A stretch of 64,000 nt of DNA from Coxiellaceae bacterium (GTDB lineage: Bacteria > Pseudomonadota > Gammaproteobacteria > Coxiellales > Coxiellaceae). The number at the start of each line of letters is the position of its first letter. The first letter of the stretch is position 1. Both the position numbers and the translations under genes were made by a program. Below, in pieces: positions 8,922 to 19,494 of this stretch. The DNA lies in assembly GCA_029212885.1 (NCBI GenBank), contig JARGPC010000001.1, positions 186,001 to 250,000 of the forward strand. Direction: 5' to 3'. The notes beneath the pieces were generated by a model. It was not told the DNA's origin and did not search any database. It was given only the letters and a program-made list of their open reading frames with translations.

Positions 8922-10985
8922 TTACGCATTTCTCTCATTTGCTTTTAGCTTGTAAATTGAAGCAGCGCTACGAAGTTGGTCAACTACTAAGCCTAAGTTT
9001 TCCGCTGTTTGCTTAGATTGTTCTGAAGCAGAAACAAACTGTGATGTAACCTTATTTATTTCGGTCATTGCTTCAGCGATTTGATCAATACCGGTAGCTT
9101 CTTGCCTTACAGCTGCTACGATTTGTTGTGATGAAATCAAAGATTCTTGGATCACATCACTCAACGAATGCACTACTTCACCCGTCTCTTCCACCGCACT
9201 AATACCGGCATCTACTTCCTTATTACCTTCCTCTGTCGCCATCACCGCTTTATCTGTAGCAATCTGAATTTCTTGCAAGATCTTTTGCACTTGCTCGGTG
9301 GCTTGCTGTGACTGCTCTGCTAAAGCTTTAACCTCAGATGCAACAACGGCGAACCCTTTACCCGCATCACCCGCTTTCGCTGCTTCGATTGAAGCATTTA
9401 AAGCTAACAACTTGGATTGTTGCGCTAAGCCACCTACTGCTTCAGTGGTTTCACCAATTTGTTGGGTTTGCTCTGATAGTGCCAAGATTGATTCAGCGAT
9501 GGCTTCAACTTTTTGACGTATAGTACGCATTCCGGTAACTGCATGCTCAATGGCATCCAATCCCCGCTGCCCCTCGGCTTTAGTCTTTTCTGCTGAATCA
9601 CCCAACGAAACAGCTTTTTCGAGTGTCTGCTTGGATGTAGCTCTAATTTCTTCAATGATAGATGTTGTCTCATTAACTGAGGAAGCCTGCTGAGAAGCAC
9701 TCGATGCTTGAGCGATAGCGGTATTTTGTACTTCATCCAAGCTACTACCTAACTCAACTGACACACCATTTATCTTCGTCGCTATATCAGCCAATCCATC
9801 CGTCATTGAATTAAGGTGAACTCCTAATTGCGTGATGTCATCATCATTAGATGATGAACCATTAAGGTTTATACGTTCTGTCAAATCACCCGCTGCTATT
9901 TGACTAACAAGATCGCGATACATTGTAATTTTCGCTTGAGTTTCCTTCAATAATTGGTCAGCTCTTTCTTGCGCCGATTTAATTTTTTCACGCAATGCAA
10001 TCTCTGCTGTTATGTCACGCGCTATCCCCGTGAAATAACGTACGCCTTCAACCTTCATCTCACCAATTGATAAATACAATGGAAATGTAGAGCCATCCTT
10101 ACGTTGCCCTTCCACCTCTCGACCTATACCAATTACTTTTTTAACCCCAGTATCTAAATAATTTTGCACATAACTATCATGATCCTTAGAATATTTTTCC
10201 GGCATAATCATTTTAATATTTTTACCTATAACCTCATCAGGACTGTAACCAAACATGTCTTCAGCCCCTTTATTAAATGACTGCACAATACGCTCTTCAT
10301 TAATTGTTATAATGCCATCAACCGCCGTATCAATAATGCCTGAAGTACGCTCTTTCTCGGCTTCGATTTGACTCCTCATATTGACTTCATCGGTAATGTC
10401 ACGTGCAATACCAGCAAAAAATCTATCTTCACCAATTTTTACTTCACCAATCGATAAGTGTAATGGAAAAATACTGCCATCTTTTCTCAGCCCTTCCACC
10501 TCTCGCCCCATGCCAATCACTTTTTTAACACCGGTGGTAAGATAATTATCAACATATTGCTCATGATCCTTCGAATATTTTTCTGGCATCAGCATGCGTA
10601 CATTTTTTCCAATAACTTCGCTTGCTTGATATCCCCACATTTTTTCAGCTGCTCTATTAAATGAAAGAACCGTTCGTTTTACATCGATAGTAATGAAACC
10701 ATCTACAGCAGTTTCTATGATACCGCGTGACATGGCTTCTTTAGCTGCAAACGATTGTTGCATACGCTTCATACCTGAAATCATACGGACCGAATAGCCT
10801 ATCCCAAACGCCCAAGACAACACCAGTAGCCCCCATGCTATTACCAAATAAGAGGCATAAAACATATCCGGTTGCAATGACCATTGTATGGTTTGCAAAA
10901 TTACCGACACTGTAAACGCCAACAAAACACCGCCTATACAAAAAAGCAGACTTCTTTTAAGGGTGAATTTTTTTGTAATGCTCAT
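8922..10985 (-). CDS. Methyl-accepting chemotaxis protein with two FixL-like PAS domains
   Basis: 687 residues. Two membrane segments near the N-terminus (about 12-30 and 42-65) with almost no periplasmic loop, so sensing is cytoplasmic. Two tandem PAS domains follow (about 85-200 and 212-328), very similar to each other and to FixL. Each keeps a His three residues before a Tyr (His141 in DHEQY; His269 in DHDSY) and an Arg 20 residues later (Arg161 in IGMGRE; Arg289 in IGIGRE), matching heme-ligand His200 and distal Arg220 of Bradyrhizobium FixL. A HAMP-like stretch and the MCP signalling hairpin ([17 protein letters not shown]) complete it. The predicted role is oxygen or redox sensing. Confidence 0.9.
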   Translation of the reverse strand: MSITKKFTLKRSLLFCIGGVLLAFTVSVILQTIQWSLQPDMFYASYLVIAWGLLVLSWAFGIGYSVRMISGMKRMQQSFAAKEAMSRGIIETAVDGFITIDVKRTVLSFNRAAEKMWGYQASEVIGKNVRMLMPEKYSKDHEQYVDNYLTTGVKKVIGMGREVEGLRKDGSIFPLHLSIGEVKIGEDRFFAGIARDITDEVNMRSQIEAEKERTSGIIDTAVDGIITINEERIVQSFNKGAEDMFGYSPDEVIGKNIKMIMPEKYSKDHDSYVQNYLDTGVKKVIGIGREVEGQRKDGSTFPLYLSIGEMKVEGVRYFTGIARDITAEIALREKIKSAQERADQLLKETQAKITMYRDLVSQIAAGDLTERINLNGSSSNDDDITQLGVHLNSMTDGLADIATKINGVSVELGSSLDEVQNTAIAQASSASQQASSVNETTSIIEEIRATSKQTLEKAVSLGDSAEKTKAEGQRGLDAIEHAVTGMRTIRQKVEAIAESILALSEQTQQIGETTEAVGGLAQQSKLLALNASIEAAKAGDAGKGFAVVASEVKALAEQSQQATEQVQKILQEIQIATDKAVMATEEGNKEVDAGISAVEETGEVVHSLSDVIQESLISSQQIVAAVRQEATGIDQIAEAMTEINKVTSQFVSASEQSKQTAENLGLVVDQLRSAASIYKLKANERNA

Positions 10986-11000
10986 AACACATCTCCTACA

Positions 11001-11588
11001 TCAAGCAGCATTTTTAACTACCTTCAGGTTTTCATCTGATAGAATGGCGGGGATATCCAGCAATGTAATCCTGCCATCAATAATCCCTTTAACATATGCC
11101 AAGTTTTTTATACCTGTTGACTTTAGTGGCGCAGCCAAATGCTCTACCACATAATTTTCATTTGCATAAATTTCATCTGCTAATATGCATGCACTGTAGT
11201 TAGCATCATCACATGTCACAACAATGACCCACACTTCATCATTTTTTTCTTTGGGATCATTTAATGAAAACAGTTGTTTTAAATCATATACCGCTAATAA
11301 CGAGCTACGACGATTAACAACACCCGCAACATGCTTTGGAACACATGGTACACGAGTAATGTTATTTGGATTTAATATTTCCTCAACATAGCGATAATTG
11401 ACAGCATATGACTCGGTACCTCCTAAACGGAAGTGTATATACTCTTCCTCACTTAGCTTATCTGCATTGTCTTCTTGCACAAACTGCTCGGTACGCTGCT
11501 GTAATACACTGAGATCTTCAGTGCCACTAAACTGCCGAATGAAATCACAATGCTCAGTTTTTTTATTTAATAAATTGCCATCACTCAT
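11001..11588 (-). CDS. cheW: CheW-like coupling protein (long form)
   Basis: 195 residues with a CheW domain from about residue 45 (YIHFRLGGTESYAV, then IPRV-type loop TRVPCVPKHVAGVVNRRSS and the D-K/LF segment). It bridges CheA and receptors in chemosensory arrays. It has an extra N-terminal stretch of about 40 acidic residues compared with a minimal CheW. It lies 15 bp before the receptor gene and 11 bp after cheR. A second CheW gene heads the operon. Confidence 0.85.
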   Translation of the reverse strand: MSDGNLLNKKTEHCDFIRQFSGTEDLSVLQQRTEQFVQEDNADKLSEEEYIHFRLGGTESYAVNYRYVEEILNPNNITRVPCVPKHVAGVVNRRSSLLAVYDLKQLFSLNDPKEKNDEVWVIVVTCDDANYSACILADEIYANENYVVEHLAAPLKSTGIKNLAYVKGIIDGRITLLDIPAILSDENLKVVKNAA

Positions 11589-11599
11589 TTCACAACACC

Positions 11600-13018
11600 C
11601 TAATTTAATGAATCCATTTCATTACGTAAAACATCCACAAACTCGCGCATCGTCACTCCGGGCATATCAATCAACTTAGTGTCAGGATCAGTATCACTGG
11701 CCATGCCCAAGGCAGACTTCATCATTTTCTTTCCCGCCTGCAAGTCACCCTGAAGCTGTAGACATAAACTGAGGTGATAGGCTGCTTCTGGAAATTTCGC
11801 ATTGAGAAAAATAGCACTTTTAAATTGTGCTGCCGCATCGGAGTATTGCTTCAATCCCAAGCAAATTAATCCTTTAATATAGTATCCATGGGGGTCAAAC
11901 TCATTTTGCTCCAGACTTTGCTCAATCATTTCCAAACCTTTTTCATAATCTGCTGCATTTGCACATTGCATTGCAATCGTTTGTAGCTCTTTTACATCTA
12001 ACCTTTCTGAAGATTCAACTGCGCTTACGGCCTGACCTTCCATCTCCTTCTGGCCAGAATCTTCAAGCTGTTTTTCCTTGGAATCCTTTTTTTCTTCGCC
12101 ATTGATTATAGGATAGATATTTATTCCTGCTTCCTCTCTATCGACAGCCGGCTCGTGCGTAACAGCTTGATTTTTTTCCTTCTTGTAATAGATCACACCT
12201 GAGCTTTGATGAAGCTCTGCGCCTTCCACGTGATTCTGAATTATATCTGCAGGGCCCAATAGCAAAATACCATCTGGATTGAGCAACTGAACCATTTTTT
12301 CAGTGATTCTTGTCACCAATTCGTAATCTAAATATATAAATACATTACGACAAAAAATTAAGTCAAAACCACCTTTACAATCAATTTGATTTTCATAATC
12401 CATATCCTTTAAATTTAAGTAAGTAAATTCAGCCATTTGCTGAATTTCCTGCTTGATGACATAATGTTTACTGTCTTGCAATGTAAAATATGCCTGCTTA
12501 ATCCTCTCTGCCATTGTGCGAAAGGCTAGATGCGAATAGGCACCAGCACGCGCATTACTGATCGCTTGAAAGCTAATATCAGTACCAATTGAATAAACAT
12601 CCCACTGCTTTAATGTTGGCACTAATTCCGCCAGCATAATAAGCACCGTATATAACTCTTGTCCATTAGAGCTACCGGCACTCCATATACTCAATTGATT
12701 ATCCGCATTTAACATACGTTTTTGAATTAATTCAGGCAGAAACCGATGCTCTAAAAATTCCATCTGTTGCTGATCACGGTAAAAATAGCTTTCATCGACG
12801 GTTATACTTGTAGATAACTCGTTAACTAACTGACTATGACAATCCGCAGCAGTTAATTTTTTCAAATACTCATGAACGCTATCATATTTATTATCCTCAC
12901 CTTGACCTGCCAAATACGTTTCAATGCTAGCCATCTGATGTTCCTGGATCACGATGCCAAACTGCTTATGGATATAGCGGCATAGCTCTTCAACGGCTGA
13001 CTTAGGAGGCTGTTTCAC
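11600..13018 (-). CDS. cheR: Chemoreceptor methyltransferase CheR with C-terminal TPR domain
   Basis: 472 residues. The N-terminal helical domain and methyltransferase domain (about 1-275) include the ESYFYRD substrate region, the SAM loop WSAGSSNGQELYT (a variant of the usual WSAGCSTGEEPY) and FDLIFCRNVFIYLD. A charged linker (about 285-340) leads to TPR-like repeats (about 345-450). CheR-TPR fusions are typical of non-flagellar chemosensory systems such as those with FrzF- or WspC-like proteins. It overlaps the first cheW by 17 bp. Confidence 0.9.
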   Translation of the reverse strand: MKQPPKSAVEELCRYIHKQFGIVIQEHQMASIETYLAGQGEDNKYDSVHEYLKKLTAADCHSQLVNELSTSITVDESYFYRDQQQMEFLEHRFLPELIQKRMLNADNQLSIWSAGSSNGQELYTVLIMLAELVPTLKQWDVYSIGTDISFQAISNARAGAYSHLAFRTMAERIKQAYFTLQDSKHYVIKQEIQQMAEFTYLNLKDMDYENQIDCKGGFDLIFCRNVFIYLDYELVTRITEKMVQLLNPDGILLLGPADIIQNHVEGAELHQSSGVIYYKKEKNQAVTHEPAVDREEAGINIYPIINGEEKKDSKEKQLEDSGQKEMEGQAVSAVESSERLDVKELQTIAMQCANAADYEKGLEMIEQSLEQNEFDPHGYYIKGLICLGLKQYSDAAAQFKSAIFLNAKFPEAAYHLSLCLQLQGDLQAGKKMMKSALGMASDTDPDTKLIDMPGVTMREFVDVLRNEMDSLN

Positions 13019-13442
13019 CCACCACCCCCTCTGCTAACTCTAACAGTAGTCGATCGACATCAATCATCAATGCAGCATTTTTATCAATATGCATCGCTCC
13101 TTTGATTTGAGGCTTTGCTGTTACCGCTGGTAGTGCCTGCACTTCATTATTATCAACGTCATACACACCAAGTACTTCTTCAACAATCAAACCTAACATC
13201 TGCTTATCTTGTTGCATTAAAATAAGAGGTGTTTCCAGCGTATACTTAAGCTGAATATCGCCATCCAAATACTCAATCAAATCAACAACTGAAATTTGTC
13301 TACCATAATAATCCATTAGACCTTTAAAATAATGAGGCATGCCGGGAACTGCTTTTAACTGTAAAATGTTTATTACCCGCAAAACAGTGCTTAAATCACA
13401 ACAATACAATTGCTTGGCAGAACTAAATAATAACACCTGCAT
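13002..13442 (-). CDS. cheW: CheW-like coupling protein (operon head)
   Basis: 146 residues, a single CheW fold: LLFSSAKQLYCCDLSTVLRV, the AVPGMPHYFKGLMDYYG loop, VVDLIEYL and a C-terminal acidic helix. First gene of the minus-strand chemosensory operon; its ATG is 71 bp from the divergent REC-GGDEF-EAL gene. The operon carries two different CheW proteins, as is common where CheR-TPR proteins and hybrid CheA are present. Confidence 0.85.
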   Translation of the reverse strand: MQVLLFSSAKQLYCCDLSTVLRVINILQLKAVPGMPHYFKGLMDYYGRQISVVDLIEYLDGDIQLKYTLETPLILMQQDKQMLGLIVEEVLGVYDVDNNEVQALPAVTAKPQIKGAMHIDKNAALMIDVDRLLLELAEGVVGETAS

Positions 13443-13469
13443 TTCAATCTCCTAACTTACAGCCATTGC

Positions 13470-13484
13470 ATTATAGTCTATAAT
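13470..13484. promoter_or_regulatory. Palindromic double -10 element between divergent signalling genes
   Basis: The 71-bp gap between cheW (-) and the REC-GGDEF-EAL gene (+) contains ATTATAGTCTATAAT, a perfect palindrome that places a TATAAT hexamer on each strand. It could serve as overlapping -10 boxes for both transcription units. No convincing -35 box is visible on either strand, so an activator or another sigma factor may be involved. Confidence 0.35.
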
Positions 13485-13513
13485 AATTTCGTCATTAGCT
13501 AAGGTATCTCGGG

Positions 13514-15214
13514 TTGAAAATTCAAATAGTAGATGATTCAAAAACAAGCTTAATGCTTATTTCCAAGCAGCTGGAGAGCTTTGGCCATACCACCATCTGC
13601 GTCAATGATCCAACCAAGTCACTTGACATCTACCAGCAAGAGCATCCAGATCTCATCATACTGGATGTTATTATGGATAAACTGAGTGGCTATGAGTGCG
13701 CAACCACCTTGAGTGAATACAACAAGTCCAATGATGACTGGGTTCCCATCATATTCCTTAGCGCCGCAGTAGATGATGAAGCCGTTCAACAGGGCATCGA
13801 ATCTGGCGGTGATGACTACTTAACCAAACCCATTAACACAACGATATTAAAATCAAAAATCCTTGCCATGGAACGCATTGCCACGATGCGCAATAAATTA
13901 TTAGAATCCAATGAGCGCTTTGAAACTCTATCACTCACCGACGCACTCACTGGCCTGCCTAATAGAAAATTTTATGAGCAAATGATAAATAGCGTAATGG
14001 CCAACGCCTGTCGAAATCATACAATATTCGCTTTGCTATTTATTGACTTGGATAAATTTAAAAACATTAATGATACGCTTGGTCATCATTTGGGTGATTT
14101 ATTATTACAAAAGGTCAGTGTTCGCATTAGACATGAATTACGCCAAGGTGACCATATCACTCGACTGGGTGGCGATGAATTCGCCATCATACTTCCTACT
14201 ATTGAAGGCCCAGACTGCGCCAGCACAGTTGCTAATAAAATCATTGCCTCACTCGCCGAATCTTTTGATCTTGAAGGTAATGAAGTCAGTATTTCCTGTA
14301 GCGTTGGTGTGGCATGCTACCCTCAAGCCGGTGAGGATGCGGAAACCCTAACAAAAAATGCTGACATTGCCATGTACCGCGCTAAGTCACTCGGAAGAAA
14401 CACTTTTCAGTTTTTCACGGAAGAGCTTAATTTAGCACATTCAAATAAAGTTAAAATGGAACAGGCTTTAGCCACTGCTGTTAGCAATGACGAACTAAGC
14501 CTGGTATTACAACCAAAATACCAATTTGAACCAAAAAAGATTATTGGATTTGAAGCGTTACTGCGATGGCATCACCCTGAATATGGCCCGATACCACCTG
14601 ATGGCTTTATTCCTGTCGCTGAAGAAACGGGATTAATCATACCTATTGGTGAATGGGTTATTGAGCATGCGTGCGCTCTTTTAGGAAAAATTAATGAGCA
14701 ATATAAAGATACGTTAACCTTTGCCATAAATATATCGCCAGTGCAAGTAAATTCTAACTCGATGCTTTCACTGCTTCAGAAATGCATGAAAGAAAATAAC
14801 TTAACACCTGCTCAGCTAGAGATTGAAATAACAGAAACCGCCATCATGGCATATTCAAATGACACAGAGCAGGCGCTGCGTGAATTGCATGACTTGGGCA
14901 TACGCATCGATATTGACGACTTTGGTACTGGCTACTCATCACTGAGCCATCTTAAGCAGCTACCGATTAATGGCTTAAAAATTGATAAAAGCTTTGTCAT
15001 GGACATACCAAAGGATGAAAACGATATCGCTATTGTCAAAGGCATTATATCGCTAGCCAAAAGCCTTGGCCTGAACATTACCGCAGAAGGCATCGAAACC
15101 ATAGATCAACTGCAATTTTTGCTGGATAATGGCTGCAGCCAAGGGCAAGGCTATTACCTCAGCAAACCCATTCCCCTCGACGAAGCCATCGCATTACTTA
15201 AAAAGCAACAATAA
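13514..15214 (+). CDS. Response regulator with GGDEF and EAL domains
   Basis: 566 residues: receiver (about 1-120; QIVDDS, Asp in ILDVIMDKLSG), GGDEF (about 135-295; RLGGDEF active site, RQGD at the RxxD position) and EAL (about 310-560; FEALLRW, DDFGTGYSSL, AEGIET). Both catalytic motifs look intact, so it may make and degrade c-di-GMP under phosphorylation control. The start is TTG: a stop codon lies 15 bp upstream in frame and any later ATG would remove the first receiver strand. An AAGG element lies upstream. It is divergent from the chemosensory operon, whose CheA is a plausible phosphodonor. Confidence 0.92.
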   Translation: MKIQIVDDSKTSLMLISKQLESFGHTTICVNDPTKSLDIYQQEHPDLIILDVIMDKLSGYECATTLSEYNKSNDDWVPIIFLSAAVDDEAVQQGIESGGDDYLTKPINTTILKSKILAMERIATMRNKLLESNERFETLSLTDALTGLPNRKFYEQMINSVMANACRNHTIFALLFIDLDKFKNINDTLGHHLGDLLLQKVSVRIRHELRQGDHITRLGGDEFAIILPTIEGPDCASTVANKIIASLAESFDLEGNEVSISCSVGVACYPQAGEDAETLTKNADIAMYRAKSLGRNTFQFFTEELNLAHSNKVKMEQALATAVSNDELSLVLQPKYQFEPKKIIGFEALLRWHHPEYGPIPPDGFIPVAEETGLIIPIGEWVIEHACALLGKINEQYKDTLTFAINISPVQVNSNSMLSLLQKCMKENNLTPAQLEIEITETAIMAYSNDTEQALRELHDLGIRIDIDDFGTGYSSLSHLKQLPINGLKIDKSFVMDIPKDENDIAIVKGIISLAKSLGLNITAEGIETIDQLQFLLDNGCSQGQGYYLSKPIPLDEAIALLKKQQ

Positions 15215-15216
15215 CA

Positions 15217-16257
15217 CTACACCACTCGCTTCATTAATGGCACTGCTTGATTTAAAGCTGAATACAAATCCTTAGGATCCGCTATGTCAGGAATCATAGG
15301 CATTGTCGTACCAAAACCATAATCATTCGACAACTGATAAATATAACGCAAGACCGAGTAATCCTCTAATGAAAAACCAACTGAATCATAAATCGTAATT
15401 TCTTCATCCGTCTGACGACCCGGCACTTTATCACGAATAACATTATGCATTTCGATGCAATGTGAAATATCATCTAAATGCTGCACTTCGCCTTCAATGT
15501 GTGTCTGTTCAGCATACTCAATATAGATGTTACCGCGATCTAAAATACTCGCCTCGAATTCAGTCTTACCCGGGCAATCACCGCCCAACCCATTGATATG
15601 CTGACCTGGCTCCAGCCAGTCATTGAATAGCACTTGTGCTTTGCGTTTGTCAGCCGTACACGTAGTAACAATGTCTGCACCTTTTACCGCTTGGCGACCG
15701 TTATCGCAAGCCACCAGTTTAATACCACTAGTTGCCATGTTACGTGCAAACTTTTGCATTGCCTTCGGATCAACATCATAGTATTGAATCGTATCAATGC
15801 CACACGCTACTTTCATAGCATGCGCTTGAAATTCTGATTGTGCACCCGAGCCAATCATCGCCAATACCTTCGAATCTTTTCTAGCAAGATATTGAGAAAA
15901 CAATGCAGTTGTCGCTGCCGTTCGAAATGCGGTAAGTAAAGTCATTTCACTGATCATTAGCGGATAGCCTGACTCCACATCGGCCAACATTCCCATAGCG
16001 ACGATTGTTTGCAGGTCTTTTTTCGGGTTACCAGGATGGCCATTCACATACTTATATGAGTAGTACCTTTCGCCACAAATGGGCATCAGCTCTAACACAC
16101 CGTAGGAGAGGTGCGTGGCATGACGCGGTGACATCTGGAATTTTTGCCAATCCGAATAATCAGCACGCAAGTATTCAACCAAGTCCAATAAAAACTTTTC
16201 GATCGTAATTTCATGTACGATACGTGTGACATCATCAACTGTAATGAGCTTTACCAT
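15217..16257 (-). CDS. ocd: Ornithine cyclodeaminase
   Basis: Converts L-ornithine to L-proline and ammonia with bound NAD. The 346-residue product shows the NAD loop AMIGSGAQSEFQA and the segment GLGGDCPGKTEFE, which carries the catalytic Asp of true ornithine cyclodeaminases and separates it from the wider mu-crystallin/alanine dehydrogenase family. The start at 16257 (MVKLITVDDV) has AAGGA eight bases upstream; a longer frame to 16290 adds 11 residues without a site. It converges on the REC-GGDEF-EAL gene with only 2 bp between. Confidence 0.85.
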   Translation of the reverse strand: MVKLITVDDVTRIVHEITIEKFLLDLVEYLRADYSDWQKFQMSPRHATHLSYGVLELMPICGERYYSYKYVNGHPGNPKKDLQTIVAMGMLADVESGYPLMISEMTLLTAFRTAATTALFSQYLARKDSKVLAMIGSGAQSEFQAHAMKVACGIDTIQYYDVDPKAMQKFARNMATSGIKLVACDNGRQAVKGADIVTTCTADKRKAQVLFNDWLEPGQHINGLGGDCPGKTEFEASILDRGNIYIEYAEQTHIEGEVQHLDDISHCIEMHNVIRDKVPGRQTDEEITIYDSVGFSLEDYSVLRYIYQLSNDYGFGTTMPMIPDIADPKDLYSALNQAVPLMKRVV

Positions 16258-16303
16258 GTATTTATTCCTTATATAGGGCGTCTGGCGCACATCATATCAT
16301 AAC

Positions 16304-16873
16304 CTAGCGTGCTGTCATCTTCCTGTACCACCACCAATATCCAACAACCGCAATTACCACATAGACGCACATCTCCAAACCATGTGCTGGTAGCCCTTTA
16401 TAGAAATACAGGCCAATATACATCGCGTCAACAACGCCCCATAAAATCCAATTCTCTATATATTTACGACAGACCATCCATTCAGCAATTAAGCTTAATG
16501 TTGTGGTAGTCGCATCCCACAGAGGCACCTTGGATGCTGTAAAATGCAACAGTAATTCATATACACCCACACAACCAACAATAAACACCAACAATAACAA
16601 ACCTAACTCGCGCCACTTTATATGACTCACCGCTATAGGTTGATGATTTTTTCCACCGCGCAACCATTCATACCAACCATACAATGTTAAACTGAGATAA
16701 ATCACTTCTTTAGTCATATCAGCGTATAAGCCAGTTTTAAAATACAGATAACCATTAATCAGTATCGCAATTAAACTGGCAGGCCACGCCAACCAATGGG
16801 CTAGCACATAGAATACGGTAGATACTGATGAGAAAACCGACCCGAGCGGATCTAAAAAAGTATGATGCTTCAT
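16304..16873 (-). CDS. pnuT: PnuC-family vitamin transporter, predicted thiamine uptake (PnuT)
   Basis: 189 residues, about seven membrane segments, with family features such as the W-A-WPASL-AI-IN segment, LYGWYEWL and WILWGVVDAMYI. PnuC proteins carry nicotinamide riboside, thiamine or riboflavin by facilitated diffusion. Substrate is suggested by the regulator: a TPP riboswitch lies directly upstream and ends at the ribosome site AAGGA of this gene. The family cannot be sub-typed reliably from sequence alone, so the thiamine assignment rests on the riboswitch. Confidence 0.88.
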   Translation of the reverse strand: MKHHTFLDPLGSVFSSVSTVFYVLAHWLAWPASLIAILINGYLYFKTGLYADMTKEVIYLSLTLYGWYEWLRGGKNHQPIAVSHIKWRELGLLLLVFIVGCVGVYELLLHFTASKVPLWDATTTTLSLIAEWMVCRKYIENWILWGVVDAMYIGLYFYKGLPAHGLEMCVYVVIAVVGYWWWYRKMTAR

Positions 16874-16875
16874 AT

Positions 16876-16948
16876 TTTCCTTACGCTGGCATTATCCAGT
16901 TCAAGTTATAAGGGTCTATTCTCAGCCGCTCATTGCAGCACCCCCATT
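16876..16948 (-). promoter_or_regulatory. TPP (THI-box) riboswitch upstream of pnuT
   Basis: Read on the minus strand, the 83-bp hemF-pnuT gap contains GGGGTGC, then GGCTGAGAATAGACCC (the CUGAGA core of the pyrimidine-sensing helix) and TGAACTGGATAATGCCAGCG, then TAAGGAAA. These match the conserved TPP-riboswitch blocks in the right order and spacing. The 3' strand of helix P1 runs into the AAGGA ribosome site, and there is no terminator with a U-run between aptamer and ATG, so control of translation initiation is the likely mode. Confidence 0.93.
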
Positions 16949-16956
16949 TATTTTTT

Positions 16957-18742
<1,786 letters not shown>

Positions 18743-18814
18743 AGGTCTTGATCCTCCTTGTACTTTGTCATGCAAATTACCATAAATGCCGGTCTGTGAA
18801 TATCGGATATCCAC

Positions 18815-19028
18815 GCAGGCTTAACTTAGATCAGTTACCAGTTAACAATTATTTTTAAATGTTACATAAACTTGTAACAATTTTGTAAGAACTTGCTGTC
18901 ATAATCACACTACTCAAACTAACCAAAGGACTGGTCTGTTTACTTGACCCTAGGATTATACAAAATGATGATCATTAATTTTTTTAGCCAAACCCCGTTC
19001 GATAATCACCCCCCGCAAGGAGAAGCGT
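18815..19028. other. Divergent intergenic region, no gene seen
   Basis: About 210 bases between the 2OG-oxygenase gene (-) and a small gene (+). It is AT-rich, with two close TTGTAA repeats (in ACTTGTAACAATTTTGTAAG near 18869-18890). Promoters for both directions should lie here, but I see no clear -35/-10 pair. Confidence 0.4.
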
Positions 19029-19331
19029 ATGATGATTTGCGAAGTAAACATGATGATAGAGCCGTGCATACAAGCACGCGTATACGCCAACCTGCAAAGC
19101 TACGCAAAACAGGTGACCGCACATTCCGGGGCTCTGTATAGCCGCATTCAGCGCAATCAAGATTTACCACAGCAAATCACTCTTTACTTTGCCTTTGAAG
19201 ATCACTTTGCATTGCAATTATTTTTGAAGGCCTACCCCCATTGCTTACCACAAGATTTAACACAACAGTTCGGTAGCCAAGTAGCTGCTAATCGTCGTGT
19301 CTTCGAAGTTGCTGAGGAATATGTGGCTTGA
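19029..19331 (+). CDS. Small protein of unknown function
   Basis: 100 residues, no signal peptide or membrane segment. An AAGGAGA site six bases before the ATG supports expression. The pattern of short strands and helices (IEPCIQARVYANLQSYAKQV near the start; ITLYFAFEDHFALQLFLKAYP centrally) would suit a small ferredoxin-like alpha/beta fold, but I do not recognise a family. It stands alone between a divergent oxygenase gene and a palindromic repeat. Confidence 0.6.
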   Translation: MMICEVNMMIEPCIQARVYANLQSYAKQVTAHSGALYSRIQRNQDLPQQITLYFAFEDHFALQLFLKAYPHCLPQDLTQQFGSQVAANRRVFEVAEEYVA

Positions 19332-19342
19332 ATCCAGCCACA

Positions 19343-19492
19343 TGTCATCACGGACTTGCCTTTGTCATCCCGGCCTTGCCTTTGTCATCCCGGATTTGCC
19401 TTTGTCATCCCGGACTTGATCCGGGATCCAAGAAATAATAACTAGATCCCGGCTCAGAGGCCGGGATGACTAACTCGGGGACGGGATGACAA
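19343..19492. repeat. Palindromic repeat cluster (TCATCCCGG family) with four 20-bp tandem units
   Basis: Four head-to-tail 20-bp units of the type TGTCATCCCGGCCTTGCCTT begin at 19343, 19363, 19383 and 19403. The last one runs into a long inverted repeat: TCATCCCGGACTTGATCCGG and its complement GGCCGGGATGA around a short AT-rich loop, followed by another CGGGATGAC at about 19482. It lies between converging genes and could form a strong hairpin that ends transcription from both sides. The same arms recur elsewhere in the window. Confidence 0.85.
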
Positions 19493-19494
19493 GC

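Noticed and set aside
18944..19141. 65-residue plus-strand frame starting MTLGLYKMMI
   Set aside because: It overlaps the better-supported gene at 19029, which has an AAGGAGA ribosome site; this frame has none and no recognisable content.
19343..19422. Regular 20-bp tandem units as a CRISPR array
   Set aside because: Units are contiguous with no spacers and belong to a dispersed palindromic family; no cas genes nearby.
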